From Providencia sp. R33 (GTDB lineage Bacteria > Pseudomonadota > Gammaproteobacteria > Enterobacterales > Enterobacteriaceae): a stretch of DNA of 64,000 nt. Made by a program: the position numbers and the translations under genes. The DNA is taken from assembly GCF_019343475.1 (NCBI RefSeq), contig NZ_CP072453.1, positions 2,480,001-2,544,000 on the forward strand, read 5' to 3'. The notes beneath the pieces are model-generated. The model had not been told where the DNA came from and did not search any database. It worked only from the letters and a program-made list of their open reading frames with translations. Shown piece after piece: positions 9,262 to 18,253 of this stretch; position 1 is the first letter of the stretch, and each line of letters starts with the position of its first letter.

Positions 9262-9423
9262 ATGAAAAAGGTTGTTATCGCACTTTGCGCATTATGCGCT
9301 TTTGGTTCTGTAGGCGGCATCGTCCTTGCAGGGATGAACATCTACACTCGTTCCACAACCCCGCTAGAGCAAGGGCAACCACAATCGCCATCATTATTGC
9401 CTGCGCCAAACCAAGTTCAATAG
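9262..9423 (+). CDS. Small single-span membrane or exported protein, unrecognised
   Basis: The 53-residue ORF starts MKKVVIALCALCAFGSVGGI, a short basic start followed by one hydrophobic segment of about 20 residues, then a polar Pro/Gln-rich tail (LEQGQPQSPSLLPAPNQ). It could be a signal-anchored inner-membrane protein or a cleaved small periplasmic protein; no lipobox is visible. The longer open frame begins at 9148, but the ATG at 9262 sits at the expected distance from the promoter candidate. It ends 38 bp before sseA and is likely cotranscribed with it. I cannot assign a family. Confidence 0.6.
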   Translation: MKKVVIALCALCAFGSVGGIVLAGMNIYTRSTTPLEQGQPQSPSLLPAPNQVQ

Positions 9424-9460
9424 CTGCGAATCATTTATCAACCCAGGACGGAGATAGCTT

Positions 9461-10300
9461 ATGTACAACGATTATTTTGTAAGTCCTCAATGGCTTAATA
9501 CGCATTTATCTGATGATAATATCATTGTACTTGATGCTTCATCTCCTCCCCCGACGGCTCCGTATGATTGCCGCCAGCGTTATTTAGAAGAGCATATTCC
9601 AAACGCGCAGTTTTTCCACCAAGATGAAATCGCGGATAAAACCTGTGACCTACCCCATATGTTGCCAAGTGCAGAAATCTTTAGCCAAGCCGTTAGCGCA
9701 ATGGGAATTGATAATGACACTCAAGTTATTATTTATTCTCAAAATAATTTATTTTCATCACCACGTGCTTGGTGGACATTCACAACAATGGGATGCAAAA
9801 ACGTAAAAATCCTGTCTGGGGGGATTGATGCTTGGAAAACAGCGGGTTTTGCCACTCAATCAGGTGAGGTTATACCACCTACGCGTAAACATTTTAACGC
9901 ATCCCGTAAAGGCTCTAATGCATTAAATCAGCAGCAAGTTCTTGAGATTGTTAACGAAGGTCAAATACAAATTATTGATGCTCGTGCCGCTCCTCGCTTT
10001 CTTGCACAAGCGCCAGAGCCTCGCCCTGGTTTACGTATGGGTCACATTCCTGGCAGTAAAAATGTTCCTTGGGACTTATTAGTCGCTAATGGCGAGTTTA
10101 AATCCCCTGAAGACTTAAAAGCCATCTTTGCAGAGCAAGGCGTTGATATCCAAGCTCCATCAATAACCACCTGTGGCTCTGGAATGACAGCCGCTGTGAT
10201 CCTTATGGCATTAACGCTATTAGGTAACACGAACGTGCGTTTATATGATGGCTCATGGGCTGAATGGGGCCAAAATAATGGCTTACCAATAGAACCTTAG
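9461..10300 (+). CDS. sseA: 3-mercaptopyruvate sulfurtransferase
   Basis: The 279-residue protein has two rhodanese domains. The C-terminal active-site loop is TTCGSGMTAAV, with the catalytic Cys in the CG(S/T)G(V/M)T form diagnostic of mercaptopyruvate rather than thiosulfate sulfurtransferases. The N-terminal domain carries the inactive DASSPPP and YSQNNLFSSPRAWWTF segments. It transfers sulfur from 3-mercaptopyruvate to thiol acceptors or cyanide in the cytoplasm and contributes to hydrogen sulfide and tRNA sulfur metabolism. It may share a transcript with the small protein upstream. Confidence 0.93.
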   Translation: MYNDYFVSPQWLNTHLSDDNIIVLDASSPPPTAPYDCRQRYLEEHIPNAQFFHQDEIADKTCDLPHMLPSAEIFSQAVSAMGIDNDTQVIIYSQNNLFSSPRAWWTFTTMGCKNVKILSGGIDAWKTAGFATQSGEVIPPTRKHFNASRKGSNALNQQQVLEIVNEGQIQIIDARAAPRFLAQAPEPRPGLRMGHIPGSKNVPWDLLVANGEFKSPEDLKAIFAEQGVDIQAPSITTCGSGMTAAVILMALTLLGNTNVRLYDGSWAEWGQNNGLPIEP

Positions 10301-10317
10301 TTTTTAAATTCATATAA

Positions 10318-10349
10318 GAAATAAGCCACTGATATCCAGTGGCTTATTT
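10318..10349. terminator. Bidirectional terminator between sseA and the YeaQ-like gene
   Basis: AAATAAGCCACT pairs with AGTGGCTTATTT around the loop GATATCC. The symmetric A and T flanks allow termination on both strands. Confidence 0.8.
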
Positions 10350-10373
10350 AAGAAATTTTTTAGCTTATTAGCG

Positions 10374-10622
10374 CTATTTTGCAAACAACCCAGCTAAAAA
10401 GAGCACAACAATGGCACCTATGACCGCGACAACAAAGCTGCCGAAGTTAAAACCATCCACTTTGCCCTTACCAAAAAATGTGCTGATATACCCCCCCACT
10501 ACAGCCCCAACAATCCCTAGAACTGTTGTCATAATGAAGCCCATATGATAAGTACCTGGCATTAACCATTTAGCTAAAATACCGGCTATCAAACCAAAAA
10601 TGATCCACGCAATAACACCCAT
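10374..10622 (-). CDS. GlsB/YeaQ/YmgE-family stress-response membrane protein
   Basis: The 82-residue protein has three hydrophobic segments with the glycine-zipper pattern of this family: WIIFGLIAGILAKWLMPG, TTVLGIVGAVVGGYI and VVAVIGAIVVLFLAGL. Members are small inner-membrane proteins often induced by general stress; their molecular role is not established. It is monocistronic and convergent with sseA. Confidence 0.88.
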   Translation of the reverse strand: MGVIAWIIFGLIAGILAKWLMPGTYHMGFIMTTVLGIVGAVVGGYISTFFGKGKVDGFNFGSFVVAVIGAIVVLFLAGLFAK

Positions 10623-10749
10623 TTAAAGCCTCCCAAGACTAGGTTTTACTCAATCATAGGTAATGAATACACCTAACATATGCTTTAAGTAAAGACGCTA
10701 TGCGTTAAATTCGCAAATAAAAATAATAACCAAATAAGATTATTTACAA

Positions 10750-11691
10750 TTAGTGGCTAACAACTTTCAAAATTACAGCTGCAATTTGCTCAGCATTTTT
10801 CAAGGCTCTAACCTGTGAAAATAGCTCATCTGCTTCTTGGTATTCTTTGCGTAAATAACCCAGCCATTGTTTAATACGAGCAGAATGGTAATGTCCTGTA
10901 TCACCAAGCTTCTCTAGCTCTGTGTATTTCAGTAACAATGATTCAACCTGCTTCCAAGGCATTTTAATTTCATTATATTTAATTACACGGCTAAGGTTTG
11001 GGGTATTCAGCGCTCCTCGACCAATCATTACCGCATCGCAGCCTGTCGCTTCAAGGCAACGTTGAGCACTGTCATAATCCCAGATTTCACCATTTGCGAT
11101 AACTGGAATTGATAACCGACTACGAATTTCACCAATGGCTTGCCAGTTAATACGTTCCGCTTTATAACCATCTTCTTTTGTGCGTCCATGCACCGTTAAC
11201 TCAGTTGCTCCTGCCTGTTGAACAGCATCCGCAATTTCATGAGCGAATGAAATACTGTCCCAACCTAAGCGCACTTTGACGGATACTGGAAATTCTTTCG
11301 GCACAGCCTCACGCATCGCTTTTGCCGCTCGATAAATTAAATCTGGTTGCTTGAGCAAAGTTGCCCCGCCACCATGGCCATTGACTGTTTTTGAAGGGCA
11401 ACCACAGTTTAAATCAACTCCCCATGACCCTAGTTCAATGGCTCGATGAGCATTTTCAGCCAACCACTGAGGATGCTGGCCAAGTAATTGCACGCGAACT
11501 AAGGTTCCCGACGATGTTCGACTTTGATATTTTAGCTCTGGGCATAGGCGGTAAAATGTTTTTGCAGGTAATAACGTATCAACGACTCGTATAAATTCGC
11601 TGATACAAAGGTCATAATCATTAACCCCAGTTAATAAAGAACGAACAAGGGGGTCTAAAACTCCTTCCATAGGAGCTAATAAAACACGCAT
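10750..11691 (-). CDS. dusC: tRNA-dihydrouridine(16) synthase DusC
   Basis: The 313-residue FMN-dependent TIM-barrel protein has MRVLLAPMEGVLD at the N-terminus, the catalytic Cys in DLNCGCPSKTVNGHGGGA, the phosphate-binding SVKVRLGW and VIANGEI, and GRGALNTPNL. These match DusC rather than DusA or DusB. It reduces U16 of tRNA with NADPH. The frame extends five codons further, but the ATG at 11691 gives the family start. It does not neighbour dinG in E. coli, so it marks a local rearrangement. Confidence 0.92.
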   Translation of the reverse strand: MRVLLAPMEGVLDPLVRSLLTGVNDYDLCISEFIRVVDTLLPAKTFYRLCPELKYQSRTSSGTLVRVQLLGQHPQWLAENAHRAIELGSWGVDLNCGCPSKTVNGHGGGATLLKQPDLIYRAAKAMREAVPKEFPVSVKVRLGWDSISFAHEIADAVQQAGATELTVHGRTKEDGYKAERINWQAIGEIRSRLSIPVIANGEIWDYDSAQRCLEATGCDAVMIGRGALNTPNLSRVIKYNEIKMPWKQVESLLLKYTELEKLGDTGHYHSARIKQWLGYLRKEYQEADELFSQVRALKNAEQIAAVILKVVSH

Positions 11692-11988
11692 AAATGACTC
11701 ACACAAAAAACGGCAAAGGTAAAATTTAATTTTTATGAACTATGAACCGCACCAATACATTCACCATGGAAATAAAGGCGCTAATTTCAGCCTGCTATAA
11801 TACCTTTTCTTAGTTCAATAAGTCGAAAATTAATTGCAAAGGAGAGGAGTGCCCACAATCAAACGATTGGTTTAAGTGAATACTTAAAAATAAGAGAAGC
11901 GAATTTTAAGGGAATAAAGCCAAGCCTTACCCCCTTAAAATTTAATGCGATCGCTTTTTTCGAACAACCGCATTATTTTTTATAACAA
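11692..11988. other. dusC-rhlE spacer with an 11-bp inverted repeat
   Basis: This 297-bp stretch holds an inverted repeat AATTTTAAGGG (11902-11912) with CCCTTAAAATT (11932-11942) around a 19-base loop. It has no T tract on either strand and is therefore a doubtful terminator for rhlE. The dusC promoter must lie in the left half. No ORF is evident. Confidence 0.4.
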
Positions 11989-13329
11989 TTAACCGTCATT
12001 ACGCCCTTGACTCACTTTTTTCTGGGCATTTTTCCACGGTGATGTAGATGCAGAGCCTCTGTTACCACCAGCTTTCGCAGCAGGCGAATGGCTACGACGT
12101 GGCGGCTTAGTCTTGTTGCCATGGTTTCTATCACCAGAGCGACGCTCATTACGCTGTGGTGTTTTTTGAATCGGTTCGGCTTTAATCGATGGATCAGGTT
12201 CATAACCGTCAATCGCCATCAGTGGAATCGATTTTTTCAGCAGTTTTTCGATATCTTTAAGCAGTTTAGCTTCATCAATACACACTAATGACACCGCCAT
12301 ACCTGTCGCATCTGCGCGGCCAGTACGACCGATACGGTGTACATAGTCTTCGGCGACATTTGGTAATTCAAAATTGACCACATAAGGCAGTTGCTCAATA
12401 TCAAGGCCGCGTGCAGCAATATCAGTTGCTACTAAAACACGAATATCCCCTGATTTAAAGTCCGCTAAAGCGCGTGTCCGTGCACCTTGGCTCTTATTAC
12501 CATGGATAGCCGCAGCTTTAACACCATCTTTATTCAAGTGTTCAGCTAAACGATTTGCTCCGTGTTTTGTTCTTGTAAAAACAAGAACTTGCTGCCAATT
12601 ATCACGGCCAATCATAAATGATAGTAACTCAGCTTTACGCTTTTTATCCACCAGATGAACATATTGCGTTATTTGCTCAGACGCTGAATTTCGAGGTGCA
12701 ACTTCGATAGTAACAGGGTTATTTAGCAACTTATTTGCAAGCTGTTTAATGTCATCCGAAAAGGTTGCTGAAAACAGTAAGTTTTGGCGTTTCTTAGGTA
12801 ATTTATTGATAACACGGCGAATATCGTGAATAAAGCCCATATCTAACATACGGTCAGCTTCATCCAATACAAACATTTCAACTTGAGAAAGGTCAACCGC
12901 ATTTTGATGTTCTAAATCCAATAAACGACCTGGTGTGGCGATTAAAATATCAACGCCACCACGCAGTTTCATCATCTGCGGATTAATACTCACCCCACCA
13001 AAAACAACAAATGAACGAATACGCAAGTGACGACTATATTCTTTTACATTTTCAGCAACTTGAGCCGCAAGCTCCCTCGTTGGCGTTAAAATTAGTGCGC
13101 GGATTGGCCGACGGTTATTACCGCGAGGGTTAGAAACCAGTTTTTGTAAAATCGGCAGCGTAAAGCCTGCGGTTTTACCCGTTCCAGTTTGCGCGCTCGC
13201 AAGAAGGTCGTTTCCTGCAAGCACTGCTGGGATAGCTTGTTGTTGAATAGGCGTTGGACTTTCATAGCCTAACTCATTAATGGCAAGCAAAATTTCCTCG
13301 TTTAACGCGAGGTCTGAAAAAGTTGTCAA
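11989..13329 (-). CDS. rhlE: DEAD-box ATP-dependent RNA helicase RhlE
   Basis: The 446-residue protein has the Q motif (PTPIQQQAIP), motif I AQTGTGKT, PTRELA, motif II DEAD, SAT, and the C-terminal helicase motifs ARGLDIEQLP and HRIGRTGR. A basic tail follows (about residues 385-446, rich in Arg, Asn and Pro). Over the helicase core it is nearly E. coli RhlE, which acts in ribosome assembly and mRNA turnover. The start is TTG (13329), supported by a CGGAG ribosome site eight bases upstream; no ATG fits the family N-terminus. Confidence 0.95.
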   Translation of the reverse strand: MTTFSDLALNEEILLAINELGYESPTPIQQQAIPAVLAGNDLLASAQTGTGKTAGFTLPILQKLVSNPRGNNRRPIRALILTPTRELAAQVAENVKEYSRHLRIRSFVVFGGVSINPQMMKLRGGVDILIATPGRLLDLEHQNAVDLSQVEMFVLDEADRMLDMGFIHDIRRVINKLPKKRQNLLFSATFSDDIKQLANKLLNNPVTIEVAPRNSASEQITQYVHLVDKKRKAELLSFMIGRDNWQQVLVFTRTKHGANRLAEHLNKDGVKAAAIHGNKSQGARTRALADFKSGDIRVLVATDIAARGLDIEQLPYVVNFELPNVAEDYVHRIGRTGRADATGMAVSLVCIDEAKLLKDIEKLLKKSIPLMAIDGYEPDPSIKAEPIQKTPQRNERRSGDRNHGNKTKPPRRSHSPAAKAGGNRGSASTSPWKNAQKKVSQGRNDG

Positions 13330-13616
13330 ATTAAATTACTCCGGGCTTCACCGCTTCAAGTTGATTGTGGCAGTTCTGGGGGAAGTGAGTCAGAAGAAAA
13401 AAGCGCAAACTGCCGTGCGACATTGCAAAATTCTAACATTATTTGATGGTGATAAATATATTAATTTAGTTTGGGTAATAAATTAATATAAAATTCCCTC
13501 TATATAGTATATATACTTATACAACACTATGAGTTGTCGTTTATGACTCCATTTAAACATAAAGAGCCAATTAGAGCTTATAAGATATGATTTAATTCTG
13601 ATTTAAAGGAATGTTT

Positions 13617-14309
13617 ATGAATATAAATTCGTCACCAACTTTGCGGGGAGAAAACGCAAAGTTACAACTACTACTTACAGCAGCGGATGTTTATGGAGAA
13701 CAAGGGATTGATGGGGCTACCACCCGAAAAATAGCGCAAGCATCAGGGCAAAATATTGCTGCTATTTCCTACTATTTTGGTTCCAAAGAAGGGCTTTATT
13801 TAGCGGTTGCAAAAATGATCGCTAAAAATATTAAAGAGAGTTTTCATGATGTATTTAGTGCTATCGACCATTTTTTAAATCAACCTGTTAATGAAAGAAC
13901 ACCTCAGGAAGCTCTCGATTTACTGCAAAAAACGGTCATCGCCTATAACTATTTCCAGTTGGAAAAGAAAAACTTAAGCTTTTCTCGTATATTAGCACGT
14001 GAACAACTCAACCCCACCGAAGCCTATACTATCATTCATGAGCAAGCTTTAGGCCCTATCCATTCACGCCTAAACCGCTTAATCGCTGTTTATATCGGGG
14101 CTGACCCCAATCACCTCACGACACTTATTCATACTCACGCTATTTTAGGTGAAACGCTGTCATTTCGCATTGCTAGAGAAACCTTATTGCGCCAAACGGG
14201 GTGGAAACATATCAATGAAAATGAATTTAAAATTATTAATCAAGTCCTTATTGAACACACAAATATATTATTAGCGGGGCTACGTCACCGCAAACAGATT
14301 GAAAAGTGA
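13617..14309 (+). CDS. cecR: TetR-family regulator CecR (YbiH)
   Basis: The 230-residue protein has an N-terminal TetR helix-turn-helix (about residues 12-58, ending ISYYFGSKEGLYLAV) and a ligand-binding domain that tracks E. coli CecR (SFSRILAREQLNPTEAY, HTHAILGETLSFRIARET). In E. coli CecR represses itself with ybhGFSR and controls rhlE, linked to cefoperazone and chloramphenicol sensitivity. Here it lies divergent from rhlE and upstream of ybhG, the same arrangement. ATG 13617 is preferred to ATG 13611 because the AAGGA site directly abuts 13611. Confidence 0.92.
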   Translation: MNINSSPTLRGENAKLQLLLTAADVYGEQGIDGATTRKIAQASGQNIAAISYYFGSKEGLYLAVAKMIAKNIKESFHDVFSAIDHFLNQPVNERTPQEALDLLQKTVIAYNYFQLEKKNLSFSRILAREQLNPTEAYTIIHEQALGPIHSRLNRLIAVYIGADPNHLTTLIHTHAILGETLSFRIARETLLRQTGWKHINENEFKIINQVLIEHTNILLAGLRHRKQIEK

Positions 14310-14364
14310 TATGATTAAATCATTAAAGTGGAATAAATTTTTTGACGATTAACTAGGGTTAGCG

Positions 14365-15360
14365 ATGAACAATAAAAGCCGTTCTATTTTTGTTTTTATT
14401 ATTGTCATATTAATCGGCGCAACAGTTGGCGGTTATTATTACTATCAATCTCAACAAGATAAAACATTAACATTATATGGCAATGTTGATGTACGAACGG
14501 TTAATTTGAGTTTCAGAGTGCCTGGCAAGCTCGTGTCCTTAGCCGTTGATGAGGGCGCGCGCATTGCAACAGGTGATAAACTTGGTCAATTGGATGATGC
14601 TCCTTACATTAATGCATTAAATAAAGCTAAAGGGGTACGGGAAAGCGCCAAAGCCCAATTAGTACTAAAAGAAAGTGGGTACCGCACTCAAGAAATTGCG
14701 CAAGTGGAAGCCGAAGTCGCTCAACGACAAGCCGCTTGGCAATATGCGGATAACTTTTATAAGCGTCAACAAGGCCTAGCGGCTTCTCGTGTTATTTCCG
14801 CCAATGAACTCGACAATGCAAAAAATAACCGTAATCAAGCTTTTGCTGCACTTCAAGCCTCTCAAGACAAACTGAATCAATATCAAAGTGGCTTTCGCCA
14901 AGAAGAGATAGCAGCGGCAAGAGGAGAATGGTTGCAAGCGGAAGCTGCCGTTGCCCAAGCTGAGCTCGATTTGCAAGATACCGTGCTGGTCGCCCCTTCG
15001 GATGGCACCATTTTAACTCGGGCCATTGAGCCGGGAACCAATGTTGGCGCAGGAAACAGTATTTTTAATGTTACCCTTACTCACCCTGTTTGGGTACGTG
15101 CCTATGTTAGCGAACCCCACCTTGGTAACGCCGTTCCGGGGACGAAAGTCACGCTCTATACGGATAGCCGCCCTAATCAACCCTATCATGGAACGATTGG
15201 TTTTGTTTCTCCAACCGCTGAATTCACGCCTAAAAGTGTACAAACCCCTGATTTACGAACTGATTTAGTTTATCGATTACGTATTATTGTTGATGATGCA
15301 GACGATGCTTTGCGCCAAGGAATGCCTGTTACCATTAACTTTGCAGATAACAAGCAGTAA
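14365..15360 (+). CDS. ybhG: Membrane-fusion (HlyD-like) subunit YbhG
   Basis: The 331-residue protein has an N-terminal signal anchor (FVFIIVILIGATVGGYYYY), a biotinyl-lipoyl-like segment (LSFRVPGKLVSLAVDEGARIATGDKLGQLD), a long alpha-hairpin with heptads (about 85-205), then the second half-lipoyl (VLVAPSDGTILTRAIEPGTNVGAG) and a beta-barrel domain. It is the periplasmic adaptor of the YbhGFSR ABC exporter. It is located 55 bp after cecR and 9 bp before ybhF, so one operon is likely. Confidence 0.93.
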   Translation: MNNKSRSIFVFIIVILIGATVGGYYYYQSQQDKTLTLYGNVDVRTVNLSFRVPGKLVSLAVDEGARIATGDKLGQLDDAPYINALNKAKGVRESAKAQLVLKESGYRTQEIAQVEAEVAQRQAAWQYADNFYKRQQGLAASRVISANELDNAKNNRNQAFAALQASQDKLNQYQSGFRQEEIAAARGEWLQAEAAVAQAELDLQDTVLVAPSDGTILTRAIEPGTNVGAGNSIFNVTLTHPVWVRAYVSEPHLGNAVPGTKVTLYTDSRPNQPYHGTIGFVSPTAEFTPKSVQTPDLRTDLVYRLRIIVDDADDALRQGMPVTINFADNKQ

Positions 15361-15369
15361 GAAATAGCC

Positions 15370-17109
15370 ATGAGTGATGATTACAGCATCCGTCTTCAAG
15401 GGGTTGAAAAAAGCTTTAGTGGCTTAGATTCGCCTGCGGTTGAAAGCCTCACAATGGATATTCGCGGTGGGTCTGTCACCGGGTTAGTTGGCCCCGATGG
15501 CGCGGGGAAAACAACGTTAATGCGTATGCTCGCTGGACTACTCAAACCAGATGCAGGGCAGATTAGCGTGATGGGTTTAGACCCCATTAAAGACAGTATC
15601 GCAGTACGTGCAAACCTTGGCTATATGCCACAAAAGTTTGGTTTGTATGAGGATTTAACGGTTCAAGAAAATTTGGACTTATACGCCGATTTGCGCAGTG
15701 TTATTGGAGAAGAGCGAGAAAAAACCTACCAACAATTGCTTTCATTCACTAACCTTGCCCCTTTTACACAGCGTCTTGCGGGTAAACTTTCAGGTGGTAT
15801 GAAACAAAAACTTGGTTTAGCCTGTACCTTACTAGGTAAACCGAAAGTTTTGCTATTGGATGAGCCGGGCGTTGGCGTTGATCCTATCGCAAGACGCGAG
15901 CTCTGGCAGATGGTTCACACCCTTGCTGATGATGGAATGTTAATATTGTGGAGTACTTCATATCTAGATGAAGCCCAGCAATGTAAAGAAGTACTTCTCC
16001 TCAATAAAGGCCAACTGCTTTACTCGGGAAAACCTGAACTATTAACACAAAAAATGGCAGGTCGTTCCTATTTACTTGAAGTTCCAGCAGCACAAAAGCG
16101 TACCGTACTGCAAAATGCACTTATACTCCCTGAAACCACAGATGGCGTGATCCAAGGCCGCTATGTTCGTTTAATTCTAAAGCCTGATGCATCTCAAGAA
16201 AGCCTGTTAAATGCACTCAATATGCAAGAAAATAAGCTAATTGCCGCACAACCTCGGTTTGAAGATGCCTTCATTGACCTTCTTGGTGGCGGCCCTTCCC
16301 ACCGTTCAGAATTAGCCGCCATTGTGCCGCAGATCCCTGCTAACCCGCAAGAAACAGTGATCGAAGCACGTAATCTGACTAAAAAGTTTGGTGATTTCGC
16401 AGCGACGGACCACGTCAATTTTCAAGTCAAACGTGGTGAAATATTTGGGCTACTAGGCCCAAATGGTGCAGGGAAATCTACAACCTTTAAAATGATGTGT
16501 GCCCTGATGAAACCCACTGAAGGGCAAGCTTTAGTACTGGGTATGGATTTAAAAACCAGCTCAAATAAAGCAAGACAACACCTTGGCTATATGGCACAAA
16601 AATTTTCGCTGTATGGAAATTTAAAGGTAGGGCAAAACCTAAAGTTTTTCTCTGGGGTTTATGGATTACACCATAAACAGCAGTCTAGCAAAATTCAAGA
16701 AATGGTTGATGCCTTTAGCTTTAAGCCTATTATCAATCAAATCACTGAATCCCTTCCTTTGGGCTATAAACAGCGTCTTGCCCTTGCTTGTTCACTTATG
16801 CATGAACCTGATATTTTATTTTTAGATGAGCCCACTTCAGGTGTCGACCCATTAACTCGCCGAGAATTTTGGTTACATATCAATGGAATGGTAGATAAAG
16901 GTGTGACCGTGATGGTGACGACTCATTTTATGGATGAGGCAGAATATTGCGACCGAATTGGGCTTGTGTACCACGGTAAAATTATCGCAGCGGGCACACC
17001 AGATGAACTAAAACAGCAAATTGCCACCAGCGATAACCCAGATCCGTCCATGGAAGATGCGTTTATCGAGCTCATTATGAATTATGACAAACAGCAGGAG
17101 GTTAAATGA
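15370..17109 (+). CDS. ybhF: Duplicated ABC transporter ATP-binding subunit YbhF
   Basis: The 579-residue protein has two fused ATPase domains. Domain 1 has GPDGAGKTT, LSGGMKQK and LLLDEPGVGVDP; domain 2 has GPNGAGKST, a variant signature LPLGYKQR, and FLDEPTSGVDP. It energises the YbhS/YbhR permease pair, exporting drugs such as cefoperazone in E. coli and implicated in Na+/Li+ efflux. The stop TGA overlaps the ATG of ybhS by four bases, showing translational coupling. Confidence 0.94.
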   Translation: MSDDYSIRLQGVEKSFSGLDSPAVESLTMDIRGGSVTGLVGPDGAGKTTLMRMLAGLLKPDAGQISVMGLDPIKDSIAVRANLGYMPQKFGLYEDLTVQENLDLYADLRSVIGEEREKTYQQLLSFTNLAPFTQRLAGKLSGGMKQKLGLACTLLGKPKVLLLDEPGVGVDPIARRELWQMVHTLADDGMLILWSTSYLDEAQQCKEVLLLNKGQLLYSGKPELLTQKMAGRSYLLEVPAAQKRTVLQNALILPETTDGVIQGRYVRLILKPDASQESLLNALNMQENKLIAAQPRFEDAFIDLLGGGPSHRSELAAIVPQIPANPQETVIEARNLTKKFGDFAATDHVNFQVKRGEIFGLLGPNGAGKSTTFKMMCALMKPTEGQALVLGMDLKTSSNKARQHLGYMAQKFSLYGNLKVGQNLKFFSGVYGLHHKQQSSKIQEMVDAFSFKPIINQITESLPLGYKQRLALACSLMHEPDILFLDEPTSGVDPLTRREFWLHINGMVDKGVTVMVTTHFMDEAEYCDRIGLVYHGKIIAAGTPDELKQQIATSDNPDPSMEDAFIELIMNYDKQQEVK

Positions 17110-18245
17110 ATCATTCCGCCTCTCATTTTTCATGGCGTCGGCTCAAAGCGTTATGCTGGAAAGAAACCAAACAAATTGTCCGCGACCCCAGCAGTGCCCT
17201 AATTGCAGTGCTGATCCCATTGATGTTGCTATTTATTTTTGGCTACGGCATTAACTTGGATTCAAGTAAATTACGCCTTGGCATTTTAATGGAACAACAA
17301 AGCCAGCCTGCACGCGAGCTCGTGGATACTTTTACAGGCTCCCCTTTTGTTGATGCCACTATCAGTGATAACCGAAAAGCGTTAATCGACAAAATGCAAG
17401 CAGGTGAAATTCGTGGAATTATCGTTATCCCTGTTAATTTTTCGGCCCAATTACTGCAACCTGAAGGCCATGCTGCGATACAAATTATCACTGATGGGAG
17501 TGAGCCTAACACCGCCAATTTTGTTCAGGCCTACACCAAAGGCGTCTGGCAAATATGGCAGCAACAACAAGGTGAAAACCGTGCAGATACGGTTTCACCA
17601 TTAATTGAGCTTAATATGCGTTACTGGTTTAATGAGGCTGCAATCAGCCAACATTTTATTATTCCAGGCGCCATTAGCATTATTATCACCGTTGTTGGGG
17701 CAATTTTAACATCACTGGTTATTGCCCGTGAATGGGAGCGCGGCACAATGGAAGCCTTGCTTTCGACTCAAATCACTCGTACTGAATTGTTGCTCTCAAA
17801 ATTATTACCTTATCAAGTTCTCGGCACTTTTGTGATGATACTGTGCATGGTCGTTACAACCTTTGTTCTGGGCGTACCATATCGCGGGTCATTATTGGTA
17901 CTGTTTGTTATTACGAGCCTGTACCTTGCAACCGCCCTTGGCATGGGGTTATTAATATCAACCATTACCCGCAACCAATTTAATGCCGCAATGGTGGCCT
18001 TAAATGCGGCATTTTTGCCCGCGATTATGTTGTCTGGGTTTATTTTTGAGATTGATAGCATGCCAGCCATTATTCAGTGGGTAACCTATTTTATCCCAGC
18101 GCGTTACTTTGTCAGCAGCTTGCAAACGTTGTTCCTTGCAGGGGATATTTACTGGGTATTGCTGATTGATTTCTTATTATTGATTGCCTCTGCAATCTTA
18201 TTTATTGGTCTGACGGCGCTGAAAACTCGCCGCCGCCTTGATTGA
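17106..18245 (+). CDS. ybhS: ABC-2 type permease YbhS
   Basis: The 379-residue permease has one N-terminal transmembrane helix (ALIAVLIPLMLLFIFGYGI), a periplasmic domain of about 130 residues, then a C-terminal bundle of five helices containing the ABC-2 signature region VIAREWERGTMEALLSTQ. It pairs with YbhR to form the export channel of the YbhGFSR system. It overlaps ybhF at its start. Confidence 0.94.
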   Translation: MNHSASHFSWRRLKALCWKETKQIVRDPSSALIAVLIPLMLLFIFGYGINLDSSKLRLGILMEQQSQPARELVDTFTGSPFVDATISDNRKALIDKMQAGEIRGIIVIPVNFSAQLLQPEGHAAIQIITDGSEPNTANFVQAYTKGVWQIWQQQQGENRADTVSPLIELNMRYWFNEAAISQHFIIPGAISIIITVVGAILTSLVIAREWERGTMEALLSTQITRTELLLSKLLPYQVLGTFVMILCMVVTTFVLGVPYRGSLLVLFVITSLYLATALGMGLLISTITRNQFNAAMVALNAAFLPAIMLSGFIFEIDSMPAIIQWVTYFIPARYFVSSLQTLFLAGDIYWVLLIDFLLLIASAILFIGLTALKTRRRLD

Positions 18246-18253
18246 GGTGCACT

